NCBI RefSeq assembly: GCF_017309385.1
Contig: NZ_JAFJMJ010000002.1
Location: forward strand, 1,550,001 to 1,614,000
Reading direction: 5' to 3'
DNA from: Amycolatopsis sp. 195334CR
GTDB taxonomy: Bacteria; Actinomycetota; Actinomycetes; Mycobacteriales; Pseudonocardiaceae
DNA length: 64,000 bases
Shown: positions 9,715 to 18,900 of the stretch, one piece after another
Numbering within the stretch: position 1 is the stretch's first letter
Layout of the letters: each line of letters begins with the position of its first letter
Position numbers and translations under genes: made by a program
Notes under the pieces: generated by a model
The model's input: only the letters and a program-made list of their open reading frames with translations
Told to the model about the DNA's origin: nothing
Database searches by the model: none

Positions 9715-10422
9715 TCAGAAGCCGAGATAGGCGTGGCGGAGCTGGTCGTCGGCCAGCAGGTCCTCGGCGCGATCGGTGGCGACCACCCGGCCGAGGGAGA
9801 GCACGAACCCGTGGTCCGCCACGGAAAGCGCGCTGCGGGCGTTCTGCTCGACCAGCAGCACGGTCAGCCCGGTGGCCGCGCGGAGGTCCTCGATCACCTG
9901 CAGGATCCGCAGGGTGACCAGCGGGGCCAGGCCGAGCGACGGCTCGTCCAGCAGCAGCAGGCGCGGCCTGCCCATCAGCGCGCGGCCGATCGCCAGCATC
10001 TGGCGTTCGCCGCCGGAGAGCGTGGCCGCGAGCTTGCCGCGGCGTTCGGCCAGCGGCGGGAACAGGTCGAGCACCTCGCGCAGGGCCGCCGCGCGGTCGG
10101 CGCGGTCACGGCGCCAGAGCGCGCCGAGGCGCAGGTTCTCCTCGACGGTGAGTTCGGTGATCACGCCGCCGCTTTCCGGGACGTGGACCAGTCCGCTGCG
10201 GGTGAGGCGGTCGGCGGGCCAGCCGGTGACGTCGTTGCCGTCGAAGCGCACGCGCCCGCTGTCCGGGGTGACCAGGCCGCCGATGGTGCGCAGCAGGGTG
10301 GTCTTGCCCGCGCCGTTCGCGCCGAGCACCGCGGTGATCGCGCCGTCCTTTGTGGACAGGCTGACCGCGTCGAGCGCGCGGACGGCGCCGTAGCTGGTGA
10401 CCAGCTCGTCGACCTCAAGCAC
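9715..10422 (-). CDS. LivF-like ABC ATPase
   Basis: 235 residues. Walker A GANGAGKTTLL, signature ATLSGGERQMLAIGRAL, Walker B LLLLDEPSLGLAP and the switch histidine region LLVEQNA are all present, so the ATPase should be active. The GTG start at 10422 lies inside the end of the LivG-like gene (8-bp overlap), which suggests translational coupling. It pairs with the LivG-like ATPase to drive the LivHM pore. Confidence 0.93.
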   Translation of the reverse strand: MLEVDELVTSYGAVRALDAVSLSTKDGAITAVLGANGAGKTTLLRTIGGLVTPDSGRVRFDGNDVTGWPADRLTRSGLVHVPESGGVITELTVEENLRLGALWRRDRADRAAALREVLDLFPPLAERRGKLAATLSGGERQMLAIGRALMGRPRLLLLDEPSLGLAPLVTLRILQVIEDLRAATGLTVLLVEQNARSALSVADHGFVLSLGRVVATDRAEDLLADDQLRHAYLGF

Positions 10423-11209
10423 GGCGGGCCTCCTCGGTGTCCGCGCCGAGGTAGGCCTCGGTGACCAACGGGTCCGCGCGGACCTCGGCGGGGGTGCCCG
10501 CGGCGATCACCTCGCCGAAGTTGAGTACCACGATGTGGTCGCACACCTGCATGACCAGGTCCATGTGGTGCTCGACGACCACCACCGAGGTGGTGTCGGT
10601 GAACCGGCGGATGCGGCCGGCCAGCTCGTCGATCTCGCCGGAGGACAGGCCGCTCGCCGGTTCGTCGAGCAGCAGCATCGCCGGTTCGGCGACGAGCGCC
10701 CGCGCCAGCGCGACGCGTTTCTGCACGCCGTAGGGGAGCATGCGCGGGATCGCCCTGCGGTACTGGTCGACGCCGAGTTCGCGCAGCACGTGCATCGCCC
10801 TGTCGGTGAGCGCGGCCTCGTCGCGGGCGGCCTTGCGCGTGCCGAAGATGTTGGCGAAACCCTGTGCCTTGGCGTGTTTCTGCGCGCCGGCCATGACGTT
10901 CTCGAGCACGGTGAGCCCGGCGAACAGGCCGAGCCCCTGCAGGGTGCGCGCGATGCCGAGGCCCGCGAGTTCGCGGGGGCTGTGGCTGCGCAGGCGCTCG
11001 CCGCGCCAGTGCAGTTCGCCCTGCTGCGGCCGGACGAAGCCGCAGATCACGTTGAACAGCGTGGTTTTCCCGGCGCCGTTGGGCCCGATCACGCCGACCA
11101 CCGTGGCCGGCGGCACCGCCATGGTGACTTCGTGGAGCGCCACCAGGCCGCCGAACCGCACGGTGATCCGGTCGAGCTCCAGCAGCGGTGAGGGGGAAGC
11201 GATCGTCAT
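10415..11209 (-). CDS. LivG-like ABC ATPase, first gene of the importer operon
   Basis: 264 residues. Walker A GPNGAGKTTLF, the variant signature RMLPYGVQKRVALARALV normal for LivG, and Walker B MLLLDEPASGLSSGE are present. The ATG at 11209 follows GGAGGAGACC. The operon order is LivG, LivF, LivH, LivM, receptor, TetR. A palindrome lies 44-61 bp upstream in the promoter region. Upstream in-frame codons are unlikely to be used because they would cover the palindrome. Confidence 0.93.
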   Translation of the reverse strand: MTIASPSPLLELDRITVRFGGLVALHEVTMAVPPATVVGVIGPNGAGKTTLFNVICGFVRPQQGELHWRGERLRSHSPRELAGLGIARTLQGLGLFAGLTVLENVMAGAQKHAKAQGFANIFGTRKAARDEAALTDRAMHVLRELGVDQYRRAIPRMLPYGVQKRVALARALVAEPAMLLLDEPASGLSSGEIDELAGRIRRFTDTTSVVVVEHHMDLVMQVCDHIVVLNFGEVIAAGTPAEVRADPLVTEAYLGADTEEARRA

Positions 11210-11252
11210 TGGTCTCCTCCACGAAGCGGGTTCCCAACATGTGGAACACCCG

Positions 11253-11270
11253 ATACCGCGCGGTCGGTAT
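11253..11270. promoter_or_regulatory. Candidate TetR operator of the importer operon
   Basis: ATACCGcgcggtCGGTAT has perfect 6-bp arms and a 6-bp centre. Palindromes of the ATACCG-N6-CGGTAT kind are common TetR targets in actinobacteria. It lies just upstream of the LivG-like gene; the only TetR gene in the operon is the last one (5792-6403). Confidence 0.6.
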
Positions 11271-11385
11271 GACGCGAAACTATGCGGAACCGGGCATCGG
11301 CATGTCAACCCCTCGGCCCGCGGTCGTGACCGGAGCGTGCCGTGGCGCTACCGCGGTTCCGTGGTCGCTTCGGGAGGAGACGGAG

Positions 11386-11601
11386 TCAGGGGCGCGGGCC
11401 CACCTCGCGGTCGCCGTCGCGGATGAGGATTGCTTGGACCGGGCAGGAATCGGCGGCGTCGAGCAGGACCTCGTCGGGGTCCACCTCGCTGGTGATCGGT
11501 TCCGCGTGCTCGGTTTCCAGTTCGAAATATTCCGGCGCCAGCGCCGCGCACATGCCCGAAGCGATGCAGTCCGCGCCCGAAACCTCCACGTGCCAGGTCA
11601 T
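11386..11601 (-). CDS. Small ferredoxin, partner of the P450
   Basis: 71 residues. Cysteines in the arrangement CIASGMC and later SCP match the actinobacterial [3Fe-4S] or [4Fe-4S] ferredoxins that donate electrons to P450s; the CxxxxxC spacing and only three obvious ligands favour [3Fe-4S]. The ATG at 11601 is 1 bp from the P450 stop, a typical coupled pair. A ferredoxin reductase is not encoded nearby and must be supplied from elsewhere. Confidence 0.9.
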   Translation of the reverse strand: MTWHVEVSGADCIASGMCAALAPEYFELETEHAEPITSEVDPDEVLLDAADSCPVQAILIRDGDREVGPRP

Positions 11602-11602
11602 T

Positions 11603-12787
11603 TCACCACCCCACCGGCATGGTGCGCGGACCCCGCACGATCATCTGGCTCTTCCACACGATGTCCCCGGCGAGGCGCAGGCCGGGGAACCGGTGCACCA
11701 GCGCGCCCAGCGCCTCCTGCAACTCCAGCCGCGCGAGCTGGGCGCCGAGGCAGTGGTGCACCCCGTGCCCGAAACCGAGGTGCTGCCCCACTTCCCGGTC
11801 GATCCGCACCTCGTCCGGCGTGCCGAAGCGGAGCGCGTCCCGGTTGGCCGCGCCGACCGCGACCAGCACCGGCTCGCCCGCCCGGACCACCACCCCGCCG
11901 ACTTCCACGTCCTCCGTCGCATAACGCGGGAACGCCGCCCCGGCGCCGAGCGGCACGTAGCGCAGCAGTTCCTCGACGGCGTTGTCCAGCAACTCCGGAT
12001 TCGCGCGCAGTTTGGCCAGCTCGCCGGGGTTCTCACACAGCACGTAGACGAAGTTCGGGATCTGCGAGGCGGTGGTTTCGTGCCCCGCCACCAGAATCCC
12101 GACGCACAGGTCGACAAGTTCCAGCTCCGACAACCGATCGCGGACGTCGCGCGCCTCGATCAACGCGGTCATCAGGTCGTCGGCCGGCTCGGCGCGGTGC
12201 AGCTCGATCAGTCCGGCCATGTACTCGCGGATCTCTTCCTGATTCCGGTCGAACTGCTCCAGGGTGAGCCCGGCGGTGGACAGCAGCCGGTCGCTCCACA
12301 CCCGGAAGCGCGGCCGGTCCTCGGCAGGCACGCCGAGCAGTTCGCAGATCACCGCGACCGGGATCGGCAGCGCGTAGTTCTCCACCAGGTCCACCGGCGG
12401 GCCCGCGGCCTCCATCTCGTCCAGCAGGGAATGGGCGAGCTCCCGGACCCGGGGCCGCAGCGACTCGACCCGGTGCTTGGTGAACGCCTTCGCCACCAGC
12501 GTGCGCAGCCGCGTGTGGTCCGGCGGGTCCATCGCGAGGATCCCGTTGGTGCGCTGGGCGGGGGCGCTGCGCGGCGCGTCGTGGAACTCGGCCGCGGCCC
12601 GGCTGAACCGGCGGTCGCCGAGCACCAGGCGCGCGTCGGCGTACCGCGTGGCCAGCCAGGCGGGCTCGCCGTAGGGCAGTTTCACCCGCAGCAGGCCCTC
12701 GCTCTCGCGGGCCGCGGCGTAGGCGCGGTCGAGGTCGAGGCCTTCGGACTGGTTGAAGGGGTAGGCGACGGGTTCGAGGCTGGTCAT
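11603..12787 (-). CDS. Cytochrome P450
   Basis: 394 residues, class I bacterial P450. The I-helix oxygen-activation motif is AGHETTASQ, the K-helix ExxR is EELLR, and the haem loop is FGHGVHHCLGAQLARLE with the axial Cys. It resembles the CYP105/CYP107-type soluble actinomycete enzymes that hydroxylate macrolides, terpenes or xenobiotics; no substrate can be called. The ATG at 12787 begins MTSLEPVAYPF. A perfect 20-bp palindrome lies 24-43 bp upstream, and a TetR gene is transcribed away from it, so expression is probably TetR-repressed. Confidence 0.93.
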   Translation of the reverse strand: MTSLEPVAYPFNQSEGLDLDRAYAAARESEGLLRVKLPYGEPAWLATRYADARLVLGDRRFSRAAAEFHDAPRSAPAQRTNGILAMDPPDHTRLRTLVAKAFTKHRVESLRPRVRELAHSLLDEMEAAGPPVDLVENYALPIPVAVICELLGVPAEDRPRFRVWSDRLLSTAGLTLEQFDRNQEEIREYMAGLIELHRAEPADDLMTALIEARDVRDRLSELELVDLCVGILVAGHETTASQIPNFVYVLCENPGELAKLRANPELLDNAVEELLRYVPLGAGAAFPRYATEDVEVGGVVVRAGEPVLVAVGAANRDALRFGTPDEVRIDREVGQHLGFGHGVHHCLGAQLARLELQEALGALVHRFPGLRLAGDIVWKSQMIVRGPRTMPVGW

Positions 12788-12810
12788 CGGTGGACCCCCG
12801 TTGATCGTTG

Positions 12811-12830
12811 TTGTAAGCACCTGCTTACAA
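12811..12830. promoter_or_regulatory. Palindromic operator between the P450 and TetR genes
   Basis: TTGTAAGCACCTGCTTACAA: two perfect 9-bp arms with a 2-bp centre. TTGTAAGCA-type sites are classical TetR/AcrR operators. The site overlaps the predicted P450 promoter and lies 83 bp upstream of the TetR GTG, so one site could control both directions. Confidence 0.75.
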
Positions 12831-12912
12831 CGTACGACCGGTCACGGATCGCGTCAACGTGATCACCGAAAGCAGACGCGTTACCGTGTGCGCCTGAGGT
12901 GGAGGGGGTTCG

Positions 12913-13476
12913 GTGACCGGACGGCAACGACGTCGCCGCGACGCGACGGCGACCCGGCGGGCCCTGCTCGACGCAGCCGAGCAGCTCTTCGCCGAGCGCG
13001 GTTTCGACCGCACCACGGTGCGCGAGATCGCGCGGCAGGCCGACGCGAACCAGGCGCTGCTCTTCCGCTACTTCGGTTCCAAGGAAGCCCTGTTCGAGGC
13101 CGTGGTCGCCCGCCGGGGCAGGCAGCGGCTGGCGAAGGGCGCGCCGGAGACCCTGGTCGAGGACACGCTGCGCGGCATCCTGTCGCGGGAGTCGACCGCG
13201 CACCACTCGCTCGAGACGCTGCTCCGCTCCACCGGCAACGACAACGCCGCCGCCGCCATCCGGCGCGAGGTGGGGGAGGAGTACAGCCACGCGCTGGCCG
13301 CCCTCACCGAAGCGGACGACGCCGACCTGCGGGCGGACCTGGTGCTCGCGTGGATCCTGGGCATCGGCCTGCTGCGGCACGTCGCCCAGAAGGACCCCCT
13401 GGCCGACGCCGACCCGGACCGGGTGGTCGACCTCGTCCTGGCCCCGGTGCGCACCCTCCTGGAACGCTCCGGCTGA
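12913..13476 (+). CDS. TetR-family regulator of the P450 operon
   Basis: 187 residues. After a basic start (GRQRRRRDATATRRALLDAA) comes the helix-turn-helix TTVREIARQADANQALLFRYF and SKEALF. The GTG at 12913 has a GGAGGGGG RBS. The TetR_C-type ligand domain follows. It is divergent from the P450/ferredoxin pair and separated from it by the palindrome, the standard layout for a repressor of a catabolic or detoxifying P450. The 3' end is 11 bp from the convergent XRE-NB-ARC gene. Confidence 0.92.
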   Translation: MTGRQRRRRDATATRRALLDAAEQLFAERGFDRTTVREIARQADANQALLFRYFGSKEALFEAVVARRGRQRLAKGAPETLVEDTLRGILSRESTAHHSLETLLRSTGNDNAAAAIRREVGEEYSHALAALTEADDADLRADLVLAWILGIGLLRHVAQKDPLADADPDRVVDLVLAPVRTLLERSG

Positions 13477-13487
13477 CCGCCCGGCGC

Positions 13488-15680
13488 CTAGCGGGATTCC
13501 AGGGCGCGCCTGCGGGTTTCGGCTTCCGGCACCATGAGCGGGTCCAACGCCGGGTGCAGGTCGGCCGCGCGGCGCCAGTGTTCCGCGGCGTCCGCCTCCC
13601 TGGCGTCCGAGGCGGCCACGTTCCCGAGGCCCGTTTCGGCGCGGGCGGCCTCGTAGGTGCTCCCGCATTCGAGGCTCCGGTCGCGCGCCGCCGAGTACGC
13701 TGCTGTCGCTTCGGGGAGGCGGCCCGCCAGGTGGTGGATGTGCGCCCGCGCGTTCAACGTCATCGCGGCGTCCATGTCGAGGCCGAGCCGCTCGAAGGCG
13801 GCCAGCGCGTCGCCGGTGTTCTGCAGCGCGCTCGCGTAGTCGGCCAGCGCGGTCTCGACGATCGCGATGCCGCGTGTGGTGATGGCGGCGTTGCGCTGGT
13901 TGCCGATCCGCTCGTAGTACTCGCGCGCCGCGAGCAGTCCGCGCAACGCCGCGTCGTGGTCACCCCGGTAGTGCTCGACCCAGGCGAGGTTGCTCAGTCC
14001 GGTGTGGACACCGTGCTGATCGTCGATCCGTTGGTGCAGAGCCAAAGCACGACGATAGCTCTCCGCGGCCTCGTCGAGCTCACCGCGATCGCTGAACGCC
14101 GTGCCGAGGTTGTTCAGCGTGACCGCTTCCGCCCAGCCGTCGCCGTCGGCGCGCGCGGAATCCACCGCACGCAGGCAGGTTTCGATCCACGGATCCCAGA
14201 GCTTGGCGAGGAAGAAGTACCCGCGCAGGGCGAACGCGAGCCGCCAGCAATGCGAATGGAAGCCGCGTTCGCCGGCCAGCAGGCACAACGCCACCAGGTT
14301 CGGCCATTCCTCGCGCAGCCATGCAACGGCCGCCGCCTCGTCGTGGATTTCCGGCGCGGGTGGTTCCGGATCGAAGGTGCACTCCGGCCGGAACCGCTGG
14401 GGCGCGACGAAACGGTCGGCGCGCATGGCGGCGAAGAGGCCGGCGTCGAGCAACCTGCTCAGCGCGGCATCGCTTTCGGCGGCGGGGATTTCGGTTTGGG
14501 CGCGGACGAAGGTGCGGAGGAGGTCGTGCATTCGGTACCGTCCATCGAGTTCGCTGAGCAGGTGGGAGGCGAGCAGGTGCTCGAGCGCGCCCTCCACCTC
14601 ACCCCCGGCGAGCGCGGCGGCGGCCCAGTGACCGATTTCGGTACCGGGGAACAGGGTGAGCAGCTCGAGCAGGCGCCGCCGGGGCGCCGGGAGGTCTTCG
14701 CAGGAGAGCCGGAACGCCGCGGCGACGTCCCGTTCACCGTCGTCGAGCACGGCCAGGCGGGCGGGTTCGTCGGCCAGGCGCCGGTTCAGCTCGGCCACCC
14801 GCCACGACGGCCGCGTGCGCAGCTTCGCCGCGGCGATCCGGATGGCCAGCGGCAGCCTGCCGCAGCGTTCGACCACCGAACCGATCTCGGGGCTCGCCCC
14901 GTCGCGCGGGCAGACCGCGCGGAACAGTGCGGCCGCTTCAGCCGGAGAGGGCAGGTCGAGCGCGACGTGGTGCGCCTCGTCCAGCGCCGCGAGCTGGTGG
15001 CGGCTGGTGACCAGCACCCGGCAGGCGGGTTCGGCGGGCACCAGCAGCCGGACCTGTTCGGCGCTGCGGGCGTTGTCCAGCACCAGCAGCAGTTCCCGGC
15101 CGCGGGTGCGGTCGCGGAAGAGCGCGGCGCGGTCGTCGGTGTCGGCGGGGATCTGCTCGCCGCGCACGCCGAGCAACCGGAGGAACCGGTCGAGCGCGGC
15201 CCCGGCCCCGACCGGCGTTGCCCCCGGCGTGTGCCCCCGCAGATCGAGGAACAGCGTGCCGTCGGCGAAACCGCCCTGGATCCGGTGTGCCGCCCGGATG
15301 GCGAGCGCGGTCTTCCCCACACCCGCCATCCCGTGCACCACGCACACCGGCGGCCCGCCGAAAACCGGCTTCTCCAGCGCGGTCTCGATTTCGGCGAGTT
15401 CGGCCGCCCGCCCGACGAACTGCGCGGTCGCGGGTGGCAGGGTGGACAGCGCGGCCCCGGGCGCGACCGGGAGCGGTACCAGCTCGGCCAGCGTGCTGCC
15501 CGAGCCGAGTTCGGTGTCGCACAGGCCCGCCAGCGTGCGGTTCGGGTTCGCCAGGCCGGTTTCGACCTTGCTCAGATAACCCTTGCTGTAGTGCACCCGG
15601 CCGGCGAGTTCGGTCAGCGACAGTCCCGCATCGAGGCGGAGGCGGCGCAGTTCCGCACCGAACGCCGGATCGCCAGCCAT
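13488..15680 (-). CDS. XRE HTH-NB-ARC-TPR regulator (STAND ATPase)
   Basis: 730 residues. An XRE helix-turn-helix opens the protein (SLTELAGRVHYSKGYLSKVE, about 20-40). An NB-ARC ATPase follows with Walker A GMAGVGKTALA near 118, Walker B LLLVLDNA, and the arrangement motif [17 protein letters not shown]. About eight TPR-like helix pairs make up the rest. DNA binding plus a nucleotide switch plus a peptide-binding-type repeat sensor suggests ligand-gated transcription control. The ATG at 15680 has GGGAG upstream. It is third in a co-directional set with the SEFIR-NB-ARC gene and the micropeptide; an 11-bp hairpin lies 17-48 bp upstream of its start. Confidence 0.9.
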   Translation of the reverse strand: MAGDPAFGAELRRLRLDAGLSLTELAGRVHYSKGYLSKVETGLANPNRTLAGLCDTELGSGSTLAELVPLPVAPGAALSTLPPATAQFVGRAAELAEIETALEKPVFGGPPVCVVHGMAGVGKTALAIRAAHRIQGGFADGTLFLDLRGHTPGATPVGAGAALDRFLRLLGVRGEQIPADTDDRAALFRDRTRGRELLLVLDNARSAEQVRLLVPAEPACRVLVTSRHQLAALDEAHHVALDLPSPAEAAALFRAVCPRDGASPEIGSVVERCGRLPLAIRIAAAKLRTRPSWRVAELNRRLADEPARLAVLDDGERDVAAAFRLSCEDLPAPRRRLLELLTLFPGTEIGHWAAAALAGGEVEGALEHLLASHLLSELDGRYRMHDLLRTFVRAQTEIPAAESDAALSRLLDAGLFAAMRADRFVAPQRFRPECTFDPEPPAPEIHDEAAAVAWLREEWPNLVALCLLAGERGFHSHCWRLAFALRGYFFLAKLWDPWIETCLRAVDSARADGDGWAEAVTLNNLGTAFSDRGELDEAAESYRRALALHQRIDDQHGVHTGLSNLAWVEHYRGDHDAALRGLLAAREYYERIGNQRNAAITTRGIAIVETALADYASALQNTGDALAAFERLGLDMDAAMTLNARAHIHHLAGRLPEATAAYSAARDRSLECGSTYEAARAETGLGNVAASDAREADAAEHWRRAADLHPALDPLMVPEAETRRRALESR

Positions 15681-15696
15681 ACCACTCCCGCCCTCG

Positions 15697-15728
15697 CCCC
15701 TGGCCCATTATGGCCGGTGGGCCAGGGG
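15697..15728 (-). repeat. Perfect 11-bp inverted repeat before the XRE-NB-ARC gene
   Basis: Arms CCCCTGGCCCA (15697-15707) and TGGGCCAGGGG (15718-15728) are perfectly complementary around a 10-nt loop. It lies between the micropeptide stop (15740) and the XRE-NB-ARC start (15680). It could be an intercistronic terminator/attenuator hairpin in the mRNA or the operator of the XRE protein. No U-run follows, so a simple rho-independent terminator is less likely. Confidence 0.6.
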
Positions 15729-15739
15729 GACGACAGCGT

Positions 15740-15889
15740 TCATTCCGCACCGCGCACCGAAACCCGGGTGGTTTCCGCGGGCGCGGAGGCGGCGGGTTCC
15801 CCGCTCAGCGCGACCCCGGCCACCATGCCGAGCGCGGTCAGCCAGACCGCGATCCGGACCAGCGTGGACAACGGGCAGAGGATTTTCAT
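15740..15889 (-). CDS. Exported micropeptide between two NB-ARC regulators
   Basis: 49 residues, too short for a standard ORF call. The start MKILCPLSTLVR is basic, then a hydrophobic core runs to about residue 29, then a likely signal-peptidase site ASA|PA at 36. Cleavage would release PAETTRVSVRGAE (13 residues). RBS GGAG is 6 nt before the ATG. It starts 14 bp after the SEFIR gene stop and ends 60 bp before the XRE-NB-ARC start, all on one strand. An overlapping 62-residue ORF in another frame lacks any signal feature. Exported small peptides beside TPR regulators recall RRNPP/Phr signalling; that role is inference. Confidence 0.6.
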   Translation of the reverse strand: MKILCPLSTLVRIAVWLTALGMVAGVALSGEPAASAPAETTRVSVRGAE

Positions 15890-15902
15890 CGCTCACTCCA
15901 GA

Positions 15903-18900
15903 CTAGTGGGAAGATCCCAGCGTCCCGTCCGGAGTGCTTGGCGCAGAAGGGGTTTCGTGTTTCCAGCTGGACAGGAAACGGGCCCGGTCGCCGAGGCCGA
16001 GCCGGTGGTAGGTGACCACCGCGTCGTGCAGCAGCCGCTTGCCGTCACCACCGCGGCCCGCCATGGTCAGGCACCGCCCGAGCCCGGACTGCGCGTCCGC
16101 GATGGACATCGCCGCGCCGATCTGGCGGGAGAGTGCGAGCGCGTCGGTGAAATCCCGTTCGGCGGCGGCGAGTTCACCCAGGTCCAGGCGGATGCTGCCG
16201 AGGCGGCACAGCACCTCGGCGTGCCCGGCCCGGTCCCCGCCGAACAGCTGCCGCGCCCGGGCGAGCGCGGTGAGCGCGGCGTCGAAGTCCGCGGTCGCGT
16301 GCCGTACCCCGCCGAGGTAGGTCAGCGCGTTGGCCTGGCCGTTGAGCGAGCCGACCTCCTGGTAGATCTCCAGCGCCTCGGTCAGGCAGCTGATCGAGTT
16401 CTCGTAGTCGCCGAGCGCCACCGCGGTCCGCCCGAGGTTGCACAGCGAATGCGCGCGCCCGATGCGGTCACCGAGCTCGGTGTGCAGCACCAGCGCCCGG
16501 ATGTGCTTGGCCGCGGCGGCCGCGTACTGGCCGAGGCTGTGCTGGACGCGGCCGAGGTTGTTCAGCGACTGCGCCTGCCCCAGCCGGTCACCGAGCTTGC
16601 GGTAACCGGTGTAGGCGCGGCGGTGGTGCTCCAGCGCGGTGTCGAAGTTGCCGGTGCGGTGCTGCAGCCGCCCCATCGTGGTCAGCGTGTGCGCCTGGCC
16701 CTGGCGATCGCCCAGCTCGACGTAGAGGTGGTAGGCCAGGGTGACCCCGGCGCCCGCCTTGGCGTAGCTGCCGCTGCGGCCCTGCACGTTGGCCAGGCGG
16801 TCGAGCGAATGCGCCTGCCCGAGCCGGTGCCCGAGCTTGCCGAACAGGCGGTAGGCCTCGGTCAGGCAGGTGGTCGCCGCCTCGAAGTTCTCCACCCGGT
16901 AGTACACGTGCCCGAGCTCGATCAGCACGTGCCCGGTGCCCGGCCGCTCGTGGTGCTCGTCGCACAGCTTGAGCGCGTGGGTGAAGGTGGTGATGGCGTC
17001 CGGGTAGTCGCCGCGCCGGTAGTGGGCCCGGCCGAGTTCGGTCAGCGCCTGCGCGTGCCCGAGCGGATCGTTCAGCTCGGCGAACAGCTCGCAGGCGCGG
17101 AGCAGGCCCGTGGTGGCCGCTTCGTAGTCACCGGTGAGCACCTGCATCGCGCCGAGATCGGTCAGTGCCCACGCCTCGCCGGCGGGGCAGCCGTTGCGGC
17201 GGGCCACGCGCACGGCCGTCCGGTGGATCGCCAGCGCGCGGTCCCAGTGCCCGTAACGGCGCAGGAACGGGTGCAGCGCGTGCGACAGGCAGATCGCGTA
17301 CTCGGCGCACCCGTGCGTGGTGGCGTCCTCCACGCAGACCGCGAAGTTCGTCAGCTCGGCGGCCAGCCACTCCGCGGCCCGCCGGTCCGAGCGCAGGTCG
17401 GGCTTGCTCGCTGGCCGGTCGAAGGCGACGGCGTAGGGCGGTTTGCGGTGCGGGGCCATCGCCGCGCCCGCCTCGGCCGCGGTGTGGGCGTAGTACCCGA
17501 GCAGGCGGCCGACCGCCGCCGAATCCGCGGTGTCCGTGCCGACCAGCGACTCCGCGTACTGCCGGATCAGGTCGTGCAGCCGGTAGCGGCCGGGGCTCGG
17601 CTCGTCGATCAGGTGGTTCAGGTACAGCGTGTCGAGGCGGAACCGGGTCTCGTACGGATCGGCGTCGTCGAGCGCGGCGGCGGCGTAGACGTCGAACTCG
17701 GTGCCGGGGTGCAGCCCGAGCCTGCGGAAGAGCCGCTGCTGGCCGGCGGTCAGGTCCCGGTACGACAGCTCGAAGGCGGCGCGGACCGACCGGCTGCCCG
17801 CGGACAGCTCGCCGAGCCGGTCGCGGGAGCCGGTCAGTTGCTCGGCCAGGTAGTCCACGGTCCAGCTGGGATGGCTGCGCAAGCGCCCGGCGGTCAGGGC
17901 GATGGCCAGCGGCAGGCGGCCGCACAACTGCATCAGCTCGGCCACCGCCGCGTGGTCGTACCGCTCGGGCGGGGTCCTGGTCAGCCGGAAGAACATCTCG
18001 CGCGCCTCGTCGACGCTGAGCAGGCCGAGGGTGAGCGGGTGCAGGTCGTCGAGCCCGGCGAGGCGCTGACGGCTGGTGAGCACCACCAGCACGCCCGGCG
18101 CGCCCGGCAGCAGCGGCCGGACCTGGTCGTGGCCGGCCGCGTTGTCCAGCAGGAGCAGCACCTTCTTGCCGGCCATCCGGTCGCGCCACATGCCGGCGCG
18201 GGCGTCCAGCCCGGCCGGGATCTGCTGGGCGGCCACCCCGCAGGCCAGCAGCAGCGCCTGCAGCGCGTCGGTGGGGTCCACCGGGCGCTGGGCGGCGCAG
18301 TGCCCGTGCAGGTCGAGGAAGTAGAGGCCGTCCGGGTAGCGCCCGGCGAGCCGGTGCGCGAGGTGGATGGCGAAGGCGGTCTTCCCGACGCCCGGCATGC
18401 CGTCGACGGCGAAGATGGTCACCGACTCGGTGGCCCGGCTGGCCGGTTCGGCCACGGTCGTGAGCAGTTCCTCGAGTTCGTCGTCACGGCCGGTGAACGC
18501 GGGCACGTCCCTGGGCAGGGTCACCGTGGTGGCGAGCAGCGGCTGCGGCGCGGTGCCCGGCACCGGCAGCAGTACCGGTTTCGGGCCCAGTTCGGGGCGC
18601 GGGTGCGTGGGCAGGCCGTGGAACAGGCGCAGCAGTTCCTCGATCCCGGCGCCGGTGAGTTCGGTGACCGGGAAATGGTCGGCGCAGCGGGGCTGGAGAA
18701 AGTGCGGTATTTCGGCGATCGAGCGGCCGGGCAGGACCACCGGGAACAGTTTGCGGACCCAGGTCTCGCGATCGGAGTGCAGCCGGTCGCGCAGTTCGGC
18801 GGCTTCGCTGCGGACGCCGGGATTGCGGTGGCATGCGCCGATTCCGTCCCCGGCGGACCGATAACCCGGTGACGCGATCACCACCACGAAGTCGGCCAGG

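Noticed and set aside
15708-15896. A 62-residue minus-strand frame overlapping the micropeptide
   Set aside because: Arg/Gly-rich, no signal or motif, and it overlaps the hairpin; the 49-residue frame has an RBS, signal peptide and a good position.
12801-18872. A 2023-residue open frame on the plus strand opposite the NB-ARC genes
   Set aside because: It is Arg/Gly/Pro/His-rich with no domain pattern and lies fully antisense to three well-supported genes; a shadow of high GC content.
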